Positions 46,852-55,472 of a stretch of DNA of 64,000 bases are shown piece after piece. Under the pieces are notes generated by a model, which did not search any database, had not been told where the DNA came from, and saw only the letters and a program-made list of their open reading frames with translations. Source of the stretch: Actinomycetota bacterium. GTDB taxonomy: Bacteria > Actinomycetota > Thermoleophilia > Solirubrobacterales > Solirubrobacteraceae. The stretch is from positions 62,001 through 126,000 of the forward strand of contig VAYS01000010.1 in assembly GCA_005883215.1 (NCBI GenBank), given 5' to 3'. The position numbers and the translations under genes were made by a program. Position 1 is the stretch's first letter, and every line of letters starts with the position of its first letter.

Positions 46852-48005
46852 GCCGGCTCCCCGTCGCGGTGGTAGGCGCGCGGTACGCGGGGCAGCAGTC
46901 CACAGGTGACCTCGTAGTTGATCGTCGCCAGCCGGCGGGCCACCTCCTCGGCGGTGATCTGCTCGCCTCCGTCGGGGCCGATGAGCACGGCCTCCTCGCC
47001 GGGGTGAACGCTCGGCTCGGGCCCCAGGTCGACGATGACGTTGTCCATGCTCACCGTCCCCACCTGGGGGTAGCGCCGCCCTCCGATCAGGGCGTCGGCG
47101 TTGTTGGTCAGCGCCCGGCGCCAGCCGTCGCCGTAGCCGATCGGCAGCACGCCGAGCGTCGTGTCGCGCTCGGCGATGAACCGCCGTCCATAGCCGGCGC
47201 TCTGCCCCGCGACGCAGGGCTTGACGTCGGCCACCCAGCTGCGCAGCTCGAGTGCCGGCTCGAGGGCCCGCGCCGCCGGGTCGGCGTTGAGGGGATCCAG
47301 CCCATAGACGGCGATGCCGCAGCGCACCATGTCGAAGTGGGCGGCGGCGTCGCGCAGCGTGGCGGCGCTGTTGGCCGCGTGCACGAGCACCCCGGGATGG
47401 CGCTCCTTGACCTCGCTGACCCATTCGCAGAAGCGCCCCAGTTGCTCGCCGAAGAACGCGTCGTTGGGCTCGTCGGCGGTGGCGAAGTGAGTCATCGCCC
47501 CGGCCGGCGCAAGCCCCGGCGAGCTAGCCGCCGCGTCAAGCACGGCGCTCGCCTCGCGCGGGTCGCGCGTGCCCAGCCGGCCCATGCCGGTGTCGAGCTT
47601 TACGTGCACCCGTACTTGATCCGGTCCGGCGGGGCGTGGCCCCGTCGCCTGGCGTTGGGCGGCGTGCTCGGCGAGGCGCGCCACGAAGCCCGCACGCCAG
47701 GCCACGATGTCGGCGCCGGCGTCGAGCGCCGTCCCGATCTCCTCGCCGCTGAGCGCCCCCATCACCAGGATCGGCCCCCCGAGGCCGGCCCGACGCAGCT
47801 CGGCAGCCTCGTGGGCGGTGGCCACGGCCAGCCACGAGGCGCCGCCGGCCAGGGCGGCCCGGGCGCTGGGGACCGCGCCGTGGCCGTAGCCGTCGGCCTT
47901 GACCACGGCGCACAGGGTCGTGGCCTCATCCAGCTCGCGGCGCAGCCGAGCACAGTTGCGCTCGATGGCCGCAAGGTTTACTCGGGCCAGCGCGCGCGGG
48001 GCCAC
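46848..48005 (-). CDS. alr: Alanine racemase
   Basis: A 385-residue PLP enzyme of normal size. The PLP Lys is in CAVVKADGYGHGAV (Lys36), the second catalytic Tyr in GQSAGYGRRFI, and RCGIAVYGLDPL marks the barrel end. It interconverts L- and D-alanine for peptidoglycan. GTG at 48005 overlaps the last base of the CBS stop codon. The gene leads into the CCA transferase by a CTGA overlap. Part of a minus-strand envelope and housekeeping block with acpS and glmS. Confidence 0.95.
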   Translation of the reverse strand: MAPRALARVNLAAIERNCARLRRELDEATTLCAVVKADGYGHGAVPSARAALAGGASWLAVATAHEAAELRRAGLGGPILVMGALSGEEIGTALDAGADIVAWRAGFVARLAEHAAQRQATGPRPAGPDQVRVHVKLDTGMGRLGTRDPREASAVLDAAASSPGLAPAGAMTHFATADEPNDAFFGEQLGRFCEWVSEVKERHPGVLVHAANSAATLRDAAAHFDMVRCGIAVYGLDPLNADPAARALEPALELRSWVADVKPCVAGQSAGYGRRFIAERDTTLGVLPIGYGDGWRRALTNNADALIGGRRYPQVGTVSMDNVIVDLGPEPSVHPGEEAVLIGPDGGEQITAEEVARRLATINYEVTCGLLPRVPRAYHRDGEPA

Positions 48006-48463
48006 TAGCGCCCGGCGAGCGCCTCGAGCACGTCTAGGCGGGTGACCACTCCCACGAAACGGCCGTGCTCGACGACGGGGAGCCGGTTGTGGCGCTTCTC
48101 GGCGATCACCCGTCCGGCCTCATCGACGCTGGTCTCCGGCGTGACCGTCACCGGGTCGGGGGTCATCATGTCCGAGACCTTGGAGGCGACCGCCTTGCGC
48201 AGCCGGTCCTCGAAATGCTTGAGCGGCTCCAGGAACACCACGCCCCCGAACAGCTCGATGTAGTGAGGCAGGTGCAGGTCTCGGCCCTCCTCGGAGATGA
48301 CCAGGTCCGCCTCGGTCACGATCCCCACGCAGCGCCCGCCCTCATTGACCACCGGGACCCCGGGGAGCTCGTGCTCGCGCAGCAGGTGCACCACGGACTC
48401 CACCGTGTCGTCGGGCGAGACGGTGACCGTGTCCCGGTGCATGACGTCGGCTACGGTGGCCAC
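48005..48463 (-). CDS. CBS-domain pair protein (second)
   Basis: A 152-residue protein with two CBS motifs, SPDDTVESVVHLLREHELPGVPVV with GIVTEADLV and TPETSVDEAGRVIAEKRHNRLPVVE with GVVTRLDVLEAL, joined by a 45-residue insertion (EEGRDLHLPHYIELFGGVVFLEPL). GTG at 48463 is preferred over GTG at 48493 since TAATCT ends seven bases before it and the family start ADVMHRDTVTV follows. It may sense nucleotides for the surrounding cell-wall genes; partner unknown. Differs from the shorter CBS protein at 30609. Confidence 0.85.
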   Translation of the reverse strand: MATVADVMHRDTVTVSPDDTVESVVHLLREHELPGVPVVNEGGRCVGIVTEADLVISEEGRDLHLPHYIELFGGVVFLEPLKHFEDRLRKAVASKVSDMMTPDPVTVTPETSVDEAGRVIAEKRHNRLPVVEHGRFVGVVTRLDVLEALAGR

Positions 48464-48470
48464 GGCGGCC

Positions 48471-48476
48471 AGATTA
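48471..48476 (-). promoter_or_regulatory. Probable -10 (TAATCT) of the CBS/alr/CCA operon
   Basis: TAATCT on the minus strand ends 7 bases before the GTG at 48463 and lies just after the nnr stop at 48502. Supports the shorter CBS start. Confidence 0.35.
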
Positions 48477-48501
48477 TCCGAGGCCCGCGACACGGCGGGG
48501 A

Positions 48502-50016
48502 TCAGCGGCCCAGGGCCTGAGGCAGCGCGGCGATCACGTCAGAGGCGATCACCCCGTCCGGGCCGGCGGGTACGGCGGCCAGGCGCCCGGCCTCGGCGTG
48601 GATCAGGACCGCGGCGCACACCGCGGTGAACGGGTCAAGGCCCTTGGCCAGGATCGCCGCCACGACCCCCGAGAGCACGTCGCCCGTCCCGGCCGTGGCC
48701 AGCGCCGAGCAGCCGCCGCGGCTCACCCCCACCCGACCGTCGGGCGCGGCGACCAGCGTGTCGTCGCCCTTTAGCACCAGGATCGCCTGGGCCCGATCCG
48801 CCGCCTCGCGGGCGTGGTGAAGGCGCCGGCGGGCCACCTCGCCGCTGTCGATCTCCAGCAGCCGGCCCAGCTCGCCCGCGTGCGGCGTCAGCACCGTCGG
48901 CGCCTCTCGGCCGGCCAGCGATCCCAGGTGACCGGCATGGGCATTGAGGCCGTCGGCGTCCAGGAGCAGGGGCACCGGGGCGCGGGCGGCCAGATCGCGG
49001 GCCAGGGCGAGGCTGTGCTCCTCGCGCCCCAGCCCGGGGCCGAGCACCAACGCCCCGCCGCGGCGCTCGGTCTCCTCCAGGACCGCCTCGGCCGCCGACT
49101 CGGTCAGCGCGCCGTCGCGGTCCGGGAGCGCCATGGTCATGACCTCCAGCAGCCGCGCTTCGAGGACGGTGTCCAGCGAGGCGGGGGCGCCCACCGTGAC
49201 GTATCCGGCGCCCGCTCGCATCGCCGCCTCGGAGGCCAGGCAGGGGGCGCCGGTCAGCCCGGTCGAGCCCCCCACGACGAGCACGTAGCCGGAGCTGAAC
49301 TTAGTCGCACCGCGCTCCCGCCGGGGGACCTGGCGGCGCACCTCGGGCGCGATCAAGCCGACCGCGGGCGCGACCGGCGCGCCGGCGGGGATGCCGATCT
49401 CGATCACCCGGACCTCGCCGGCGTGATCTTTGCCCGGGCTGATCCACAACCCGGGCTTGGCCGCGTGAAAGGTGGCGGTGGCCGCGGCCGAGATCACGAC
49501 GCCGGGCACCTCGCCCGTGGAGGCGTCCACGCCGGTAGGGACGTCGGCGGCCACCACGGGGACACCCGAGTCGTTGATCGCCTGCACCGTCTCGCCGATC
49601 TCGCCGCGGGGGCCCCCCGAGGACCCGGTGCCCAGCAGGGCGTCCACGGCGACCGCGCAGCCCCCCAGACCCCGGGGGGAGAACGGCACCGGGCCCTCAC
49701 CGGGCAGCCGGCGCAGGTTCTCGGCGGCGTCGCCGCGCAGCCTCTGAGGATCGCCCACGAACAGCACATCGACCTCGCGCCCGGCCTGGCGCAGCGCTCG
49801 CGCGGCGACCAGGCCGTCGCCGCCGTTGTTGCCCTTCCCGCTCACCACGGCCACGCGGCCGTCGGGGGCGACCTTCTCGACCACCCGGGCCAGGCCGGTG
49901 CCGGCTCGCTCCATCAAGTCGAGCGACGGGACGCCGCGCTCTTCGATCGCCCAGCGGTCGGTGGCCCGCATCCCTTCCGCATCGGGCAGCGGCTCGAGCC
50001 ACGAAGCGAGCGTCAC
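48502..50016 (-). CDS. nnr: Bifunctional NAD(P)H-hydrate epimerase/dehydratase
   Basis: A 504-residue fusion. Residues about 17-210 form the YjeF-type epimerase domain (MRATDRWAIEERGVPSLDLMERAG, VVSGKGNNGGDGLVAARAL, DALLGTG), and the C-terminal half is the ADP/ATP-dependent dehydratase (YVLVVGGSTGLTGAPCLASEAAMRAGAGYVTV, LVLGPGLG, LTPHAGELGRLL, GTGDVLSG). The enzyme repairs damaged NADH and NADPH hydrates. GTG at 50016 was kept; ATG at codon 17 would fit the fold too. It follows acpS by 13 bases. Confidence 0.94.
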   Translation of the reverse strand: MTLASWLEPLPDAEGMRATDRWAIEERGVPSLDLMERAGTGLARVVEKVAPDGRVAVVSGKGNNGGDGLVAARALRQAGREVDVLFVGDPQRLRGDAAENLRRLPGEGPVPFSPRGLGGCAVAVDALLGTGSSGGPRGEIGETVQAINDSGVPVVAADVPTGVDASTGEVPGVVISAAATATFHAAKPGLWISPGKDHAGEVRVIEIGIPAGAPVAPAVGLIAPEVRRQVPRRERGATKFSSGYVLVVGGSTGLTGAPCLASEAAMRAGAGYVTVGAPASLDTVLEARLLEVMTMALPDRDGALTESAAEAVLEETERRGGALVLGPGLGREEHSLALARDLAARAPVPLLLDADGLNAHAGHLGSLAGREAPTVLTPHAGELGRLLEIDSGEVARRRLHHAREAADRAQAILVLKGDDTLVAAPDGRVGVSRGGCSALATAGTGDVLSGVVAAILAKGLDPFTAVCAAVLIHAEAGRLAAVPAGPDGVIASDVIAALPQALGR

Positions 50017-50029
50017 GACGACGGGCCGC

Positions 50030-50410
50030 TCACCGAGCGGTGGTCGAGCGGTCGGCCCGGGCCAGCGTCGCCACCGCCGCGGCGAGGTCGCGCGTATGGG
50101 TGAGCGAGATCCGCACGTCGACTCCGAGCTCCTGGGCGCGCCGCCCCGCGACGCCGTGGAGGCGCAGACCGACCCGATCGCCGCCGGCGAGCACCTCGAT
50201 ATCGCGCGGAGCCAGATGGCTGAGACCGAGCGCCTTGGTCACCGCCTCCTTGGCGCAAAAGCGCGCCGCCAGGTGGCGCGCCGGCCGCGCGCGAGCGCCG
50301 GCGTACGAACGCTCGCCCTCGGTGAACAGCCGGTCGCCCAGCCGGGGACGGCGATCCAGCGCCCGCTCGATGCGGGCGATCTCCAGCAGATCGACGCCGG
50401 CGCCGTGCAC
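50030..50410 (-). CDS. acpS: Holo-[acyl-carrier-protein] synthase
   Basis: A 126-residue phosphopantetheinyl transferase of AcpS type. GVDLLEIARIERAL carries the Mg-binding Asp, and FCAKEAVTKALG carries the catalytic Glu and Lys; ISLTHTRDLAAAVA ends the fold. It moves 4'-phosphopantetheine from CoA to acyl carrier protein. GTG at 50410 lies seven bases after TAGCGT, with no ribosome binding site. Slightly Arg-rich C-terminal tail. Upstream is a small membrane protein gene and then glmS. Confidence 0.93.
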   Translation of the reverse strand: MHGAGVDLLEIARIERALDRRPRLGDRLFTEGERSYAGARARPARHLAARFCAKEAVTKALGLSHLAPRDIEVLAGGDRVGLRLHGVAGRRAQELGVDVRISLTHTRDLAAAVATLARADRSTTAR

Positions 50411-50417
50411 AAGGCGA

Positions 50418-50423
50418 ACGCTA
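50418..50423 (-). promoter_or_regulatory. Probable -10 (TAGCGT) of acpS
   Basis: TAGCGT on the minus strand ends 7 bases before the GTG at 50410; one of the best examples of the leaderless arrangement in this window. Confidence 0.45.
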
Positions 50424-50473
50424 CCGCCTGCCGGCGCCCGGACGATCGGGCGACCGGTGCGGCGGACGCGAGC

Positions 50474-50641
50474 TCAGCGGCTGGCCGCCAGCACCACGGC
50501 GGTGGCAAAGCAGGCCAGCGCGCCGGCTCTGACCGCCCAGGCCGCCGTCCCCCCCGGACGTCCGGTGACGATCCCCTTGATGGCCACCCCCATGAGCACG
50601 GCGGCCACGGTGGTCAGCGCGATCGCCAGGGCTCGCAGCAC
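50474..50641 (-). CDS. 55-residue two-helix membrane protein
   Basis: A small ORF starting at GTG 17 bases after the glmS stop, encoding two helices (LAIALTTVAAVLMGVAIKGIV and AAWAVRAGALACFATAVVLAA) joined by the turn TGRPGGT. No strong ribosome binding site (GGGCC). It lies in a 248-base gap between acpS and glmS that holds nothing else. Reality is moderately likely because of clean hydrophobic pattern and spacing; function unknown. Confidence 0.5.
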   Translation of the reverse strand: MLRALAIALTTVAAVLMGVAIKGIVTGRPGGTAAWAVRAGALACFATAVVLAASR

Positions 50642-50658
50642 GGCCCGGTTCGGCCGCG

Positions 50659-52527
<1,869 letters not shown>

Positions 52528-52604
52528 GTCGTGTCTCCTTTCTCTGACGAGCCCCGCCGTCTGGGCCCGCCGGCACGAGGCAAGCGGTACAAGCGGAGAA
52601 ATCG

Positions 52605-52632
52605 ACTGTACCAGCGCCCCTGCTAGCCGCAA
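52605..52632 (-). promoter_or_regulatory. Sigma-70-like promoter of glmS
   Basis: On the minus strand TTGCGG (52632-52627) and TACAGT (52610-52605) are separated by 16 bases, the best -35/-10 pair in the window. It gives a leader of about 70 bases ending in AAAGGAGA. Confidence 0.55.
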
Positions 52633-52666
52633 AAGGGCTGGGTGTTAGGGCCCCGTTGACGGGCGA

Positions 52667-54022
52667 TTAGCCGCCGTTGGCGCCTGCCAGCTCGGACTCG
52701 ATCAGCCCTACCAGCCGCGCGCTGACGGCGTCGGCCTCCTCGCGCGTGGGGGCCTCGACCATCACTCGCACCAGCGGCTCGGTGCCGCTCGGGCGCACCA
52801 GCACCCGCCCGCGACCCTCCAGCGCCGCGCCCTCGCGCTCGATCGCCGCCGCCACCTCGCCGGCGTCGTCGAGGGCGCCGCGGTCGCCCACGCGCACGTT
52901 GACGAGCACTTGGGGCAGCTTTTCCATCGCCCGGCGGTCGGCCAGATCACTCCCGGCGAGCGCTTCGAGCGTGAGCAGGGCGCTGGCGATCCCGTCCCCG
53001 GTCGGGCTGAATCCCATCTCGATCACGTGCCCGGACTGCTCGCCTCCCAGCGCCCAGTCGCGGGAGCGCAGCTCCTCCAGTACGTAGCGGTCGCCGACCG
53101 CAGTGGTGGCCACCTCGATACCCGCCGCCGCCATCGCCTGATGAAAGCCGTAGTTGGTCATCACGGTAACCGCCACCCCATCTCCGGGCAGCCGGCCTCG
53201 CTCGCGCAGGTGCAGGGCGGCGAGGGCGAGCAGCTCGTCGCCGTCCACCACGCCGCCGCGTCGATCGACGGCCAGCACGCGGTCGCCGTCGCCGTCGAAG
53301 CCAAAGCCCACGTCCGCGCCTTCGGCGCCGACCCGCTCGATCAGGCCTTCGAGATGGGTGGACCCGCAGCCGGCGTTTATGTTGCGCCCGTCGGGCTCGT
53401 CGGCGATCACCGTCACCCGTGCCCCGAGGCGGCGGAATATCTCCGGGCCCACCCGGTAGGTGGCGCCGTTGGCGCAGTCCAGCACGACGCCTACCTCCGA
53501 CAGGTCGAGGTCGGAGAAGCGCAGCTGGAGCTCGCGCAGGTAGTCGTCGCGGGTCCCGTGCAGGTCGCGCACGCGACCGATTCGGGGTGTCTCGACCGGG
53601 GGGCGCTGGACGCGACTGGCGGCGTCGTCCTCGAGCGCCGCCTCGATTCGGCTCTCGGTCTCGTCGGAGAGCTTGAAGCCGTCGGCGCCGAAGAACTTGA
53701 TCCCGTTGTCCTGAAACGGATTGTGCGAGGCCGACAGGACGGCGGCCAGGTCAAAGCCATAGCGGCGGACGAGCAGCGGCGCGGCCGGGGTGGGCAGCAC
53801 GCCGCCGAGCAGCACGTCGCCGCCGGCGGCGCTGACGCCCGCGGCCATCGCCGCCTGCAGCATCTCGCCCGACTCGCGGGTGTCGCGAATGATCAGGACC
53901 TGGGGGCGCGGCGCCTGGGCGTCGGCGGTGGCCGCGCGGGCCAGGGCCAGGGCGAGCTCGGGGCTCAGCAGGTCGCCCGCGACACCGCGCACACCGTCGG
54001 TGCCAAACAGCTTGCGCGCCAC
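52667..54022 (-). CDS. glmM: Phosphoglucosamine mutase
   Basis: A 451-residue phosphohexomutase. The start [14 protein letters not shown], catalytic Ser in [18 protein letters not shown], metal loop [13 protein letters not shown], sugar-binding loop [11 protein letters not shown] and phosphate loop [14 protein letters not shown] are intact. It converts glucosamine-6-phosphate to the 1-phosphate for UDP-GlcNAc. GTG start, 17 bases after the rpsI stop. glmS follows after 139 bases with its own promoter. Confidence 0.96.
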   Translation of the reverse strand: MARKLFGTDGVRGVAGDLLSPELALALARAATADAQAPRPQVLIIRDTRESGEMLQAAMAAGVSAAGGDVLLGGVLPTPAAPLLVRRYGFDLAAVLSASHNPFQDNGIKFFGADGFKLSDETESRIEAALEDDAASRVQRPPVETPRIGRVRDLHGTRDDYLRELQLRFSDLDLSEVGVVLDCANGATYRVGPEIFRRLGARVTVIADEPDGRNINAGCGSTHLEGLIERVGAEGADVGFGFDGDGDRVLAVDRRGGVVDGDELLALAALHLRERGRLPGDGVAVTVMTNYGFHQAMAAAGIEVATTAVGDRYVLEELRSRDWALGGEQSGHVIEMGFSPTGDGIASALLTLEALAGSDLADRRAMEKLPQVLVNVRVGDRGALDDAGEVAAAIEREGAALEGRGRVLVRPSGTEPLVRVMVEAPTREEADAVSARLVGLIESELAGANGG

Positions 54023-54038
54023 GGCGGCGGGGGCGCGC

Positions 54039-54968
54039 TCAGCGCTTGGAGAACTGCGGCCGCTTGCGCGCCTTCTTCAGGCCCGCCTTCTTGCGCTCCT
54101 TGGCGCGCGCGTCGCGCGTGAGGAAGCCGCGGCGCTTGAGCTCGCCGCGCAGGTTGGGGTCGGCCTCCAGCAGCGCGCGCGAGATGCCGTGGCGCAGCGC
54201 TCCCGCCTGGGCCGAGACCCCGCCGCCGTGCAGGCGGGCGACGACGTCCATGCGCTCCTCGTAGCCGACGGTCTCGAGCGGCTGACGGATGTTGCGCCGG
54301 AGCGTGGGTCGGGGGAAGTGCTCGTCCAGCGCACGGCCGTTGACCGTGTAGGTGCCCTTGCCCGGCCGCAGGATGACGCGGGCGATCGCGGTCTTGCGCT
54401 TTCCCGTCGCCCGATAACGGGCGCCGGCGGCAAGGTCGATGGCCGCCGCGGTGATGGGGGCGGGGGCCTCTTCCTCTTCCTCGATCGGCGCCGCCTCGGG
54501 CTCCTCGACCGCCGGGGCCAGGTCCTCGGCGTAGTCGGCGCCCAGCGCCTCGGCCCCCTGGGCGTCCGCCCCCAGCGGGTCCGCGCCCTCGGGGACGATG
54601 TCCACCTCGAGGTCGGCCCCGGGCACCTCGGGCCGAGCCCGCGCGGTCCCAGCCTCGGTCGAGGCCTCCTCGCGGGTCGCCTCGGCCGCAGGAGGCTTGG
54701 CCTCTTCAGCCCGCGGCGCCTCTTCGGCCGCCGGCTCCTGGGCCTCTTCGGCCGCCGGCTCCTGGGCCTCTTCGGCCGCCGGCTCCTGGGCCTCTTCGGC
54801 CGCCGGCTCGGCCGGAGCCTGCTCGGGCGGGGTCTCGGCGGGCTCCGACGCCGGTGCCTCGGGGGTCTTCTCGGCGGCGGGCTGCTCGGCTTTTTCCTCG
54901 GCCTCGGCTTCGGGGGCGGCCTCGGTGGGCTCGTCCGGTGGGCGCTCCTCGCGCGGCTTCTTGGCCAT
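54039..54968 (-). CDS. rpsI: Ribosomal protein S9 with long acidic N-terminal extension
   Basis: A 309-residue protein whose last 128 residues are a normal S9 ([41 protein letters not shown], ending [11 protein letters not shown]). The first 180 residues are an acidic, Ala/Pro/Glu-rich extension with four copies of EPAAEEAQ-like repeats (residues 54-85), continuing to an EEEEEAPAP segment just before the S9 core. Typical S9 is about 130 residues. The ATG overlaps the rplM stop by one base (TGATG), which fixes the start, so the extension is within the coding region, not a mis-start. It may be a chaperone-like tail or be cleaved. Confidence 0.93.
   Translation of the reverse strand: MAKKPREERPPDEPTEAAPEAEAEEKAEQPAAEKTPEAPASEPAETPPEQAPAEPAAEEAQEPAAEEAQEPAAEEAQEPAAEEAPRAEEAKPPAAEATREEASTEAGTARARPEVPGADLEVDIVPEGADPLGADAQGAEALGADYAEDLAPAVEEPEAAPIEEEEEAPAPITAAAIDLAAGARYRATGKRKTAIARVILRPGKGTYTVNGRALDEHFPRPTLRRNIRQPLETVGYEERMDVVARLHGGGVSAQAGALRHGISRALLEADPNLRGELKRRGFLTRDARAKERKKAGLKKARKRPQFSKR
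54714..54809 (-). repeat. Four 24-base repeats in rpsI encoding EPAAEEAQ
   Basis: Four tandem in-frame units (the last ending in Pro) within the acidic extension of S9. The DNA copies are nearly identical, so recent slippage is likely. Confidence 0.9.
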
Positions 54969-55402
54969 CAGCTGCGGATCTCCATGGGTTCGGGTTTCTG
55001 GGCGGCGTGGGGGTGGTCGGGGCCGGCGTAGACCTTGAGCTTGGTCAGCTGCTTTCGGGCGAGCCGGTTGCGAGGCATCATCCCGCGAACGGCGCGGCGG
55101 ATGATCTCCTCGGGCCGACGGGTGAGCTCGTCCTCGAAGGTCCGGACCTTGAGCCCGCCCGGATAGCCGGAATGGCGGTAGTAGCGCTTGTCGGCCCGCT
55201 TGTTGCCGGTCACGGTGATCTTCTCGGCGTTGACCACCACGACGAAGTCACCCGTGTCGATGTGCGGCGTATATTCGGGCTTGTTCTTGCCCCGCAGGGC
55301 GTCGGCGATCTGGGTGGCCAGGCGCCCGAGGGTGCGCCCGTCGGCGTCGACGAGCAGCCAGTTGCGCTGGCGCTCGGCGGGCGTGGCTACGTAGGTCTTC
55401 AT
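54968..55402 (-). CDS. rplM: Ribosomal protein L13
   Basis: A 144-residue L13 of normal size: [87 protein letters not shown]. It is followed by rpsI with a one-base overlap, the universal L13-S9 pair. ATG at 55402 is fixed by homology. There is no ribosome binding site: the eight bases before the start are the end of a hairpin and U-tract. The operon continues to glmM. Confidence 0.97.
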   Translation of the reverse strand: MKTYVATPAERQRNWLLVDADGRTLGRLATQIADALRGKNKPEYTPHIDTGDFVVVVNAEKITVTGNKRADKRYYRHSGYPGGLKVRTFEDELTRRPEEIIRRAVRGMMPRNRLARKQLTKLKVYAGPDHPHAAQKPEPMEIRS

Positions 55403-55409
55403 TGGCGCG

Positions 55410-55440
55410 AAAAAACGCCACGCGCTGGGGGCGCGCGGCG
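55410..55440 (-). promoter_or_regulatory. Hairpin plus U6 directly before rplM (attenuator or upstream terminator)
   Basis: On the minus strand a 10-base stem with one G-U pair, 5-base loop CCCCA (55440-55416), is followed by six T (55415-55410), then eight bases, then the rplM ATG. It is an intrinsic terminator by form. It could end the acylase transcript (stop at 55473) or attenuate rplM-rpsI. A TATCAT -10-like element at 55451-55446 just upstream would put the start site at the stem base. Confidence 0.7.
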
Positions 55441-55445
55441 CAGCC

Positions 55446-55451
55446 ATGATA
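55446..55451 (-). promoter_or_regulatory. Possible -10 (TATCAT) of rplM-rpsI
   Basis: TATCAT on the minus strand lies 5 bases before the attenuator-like hairpin, so transcription would begin at or near the stem. No -35 seen. Tentative. Confidence 0.3.
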
Positions 55452-55472
55452 GGCCATGCCGTCCTCAGGCCC

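Noticed and set aside
52528-52600. glmS ribozyme in the glmS leader
   Set aside because: No ribozyme core seen, and the leader is only about 70 bases with an ordinary promoter.
54714-54809. CRISPR-like direct repeats
   Set aside because: The units are contiguous, have no spacers and code in frame within rpsI.
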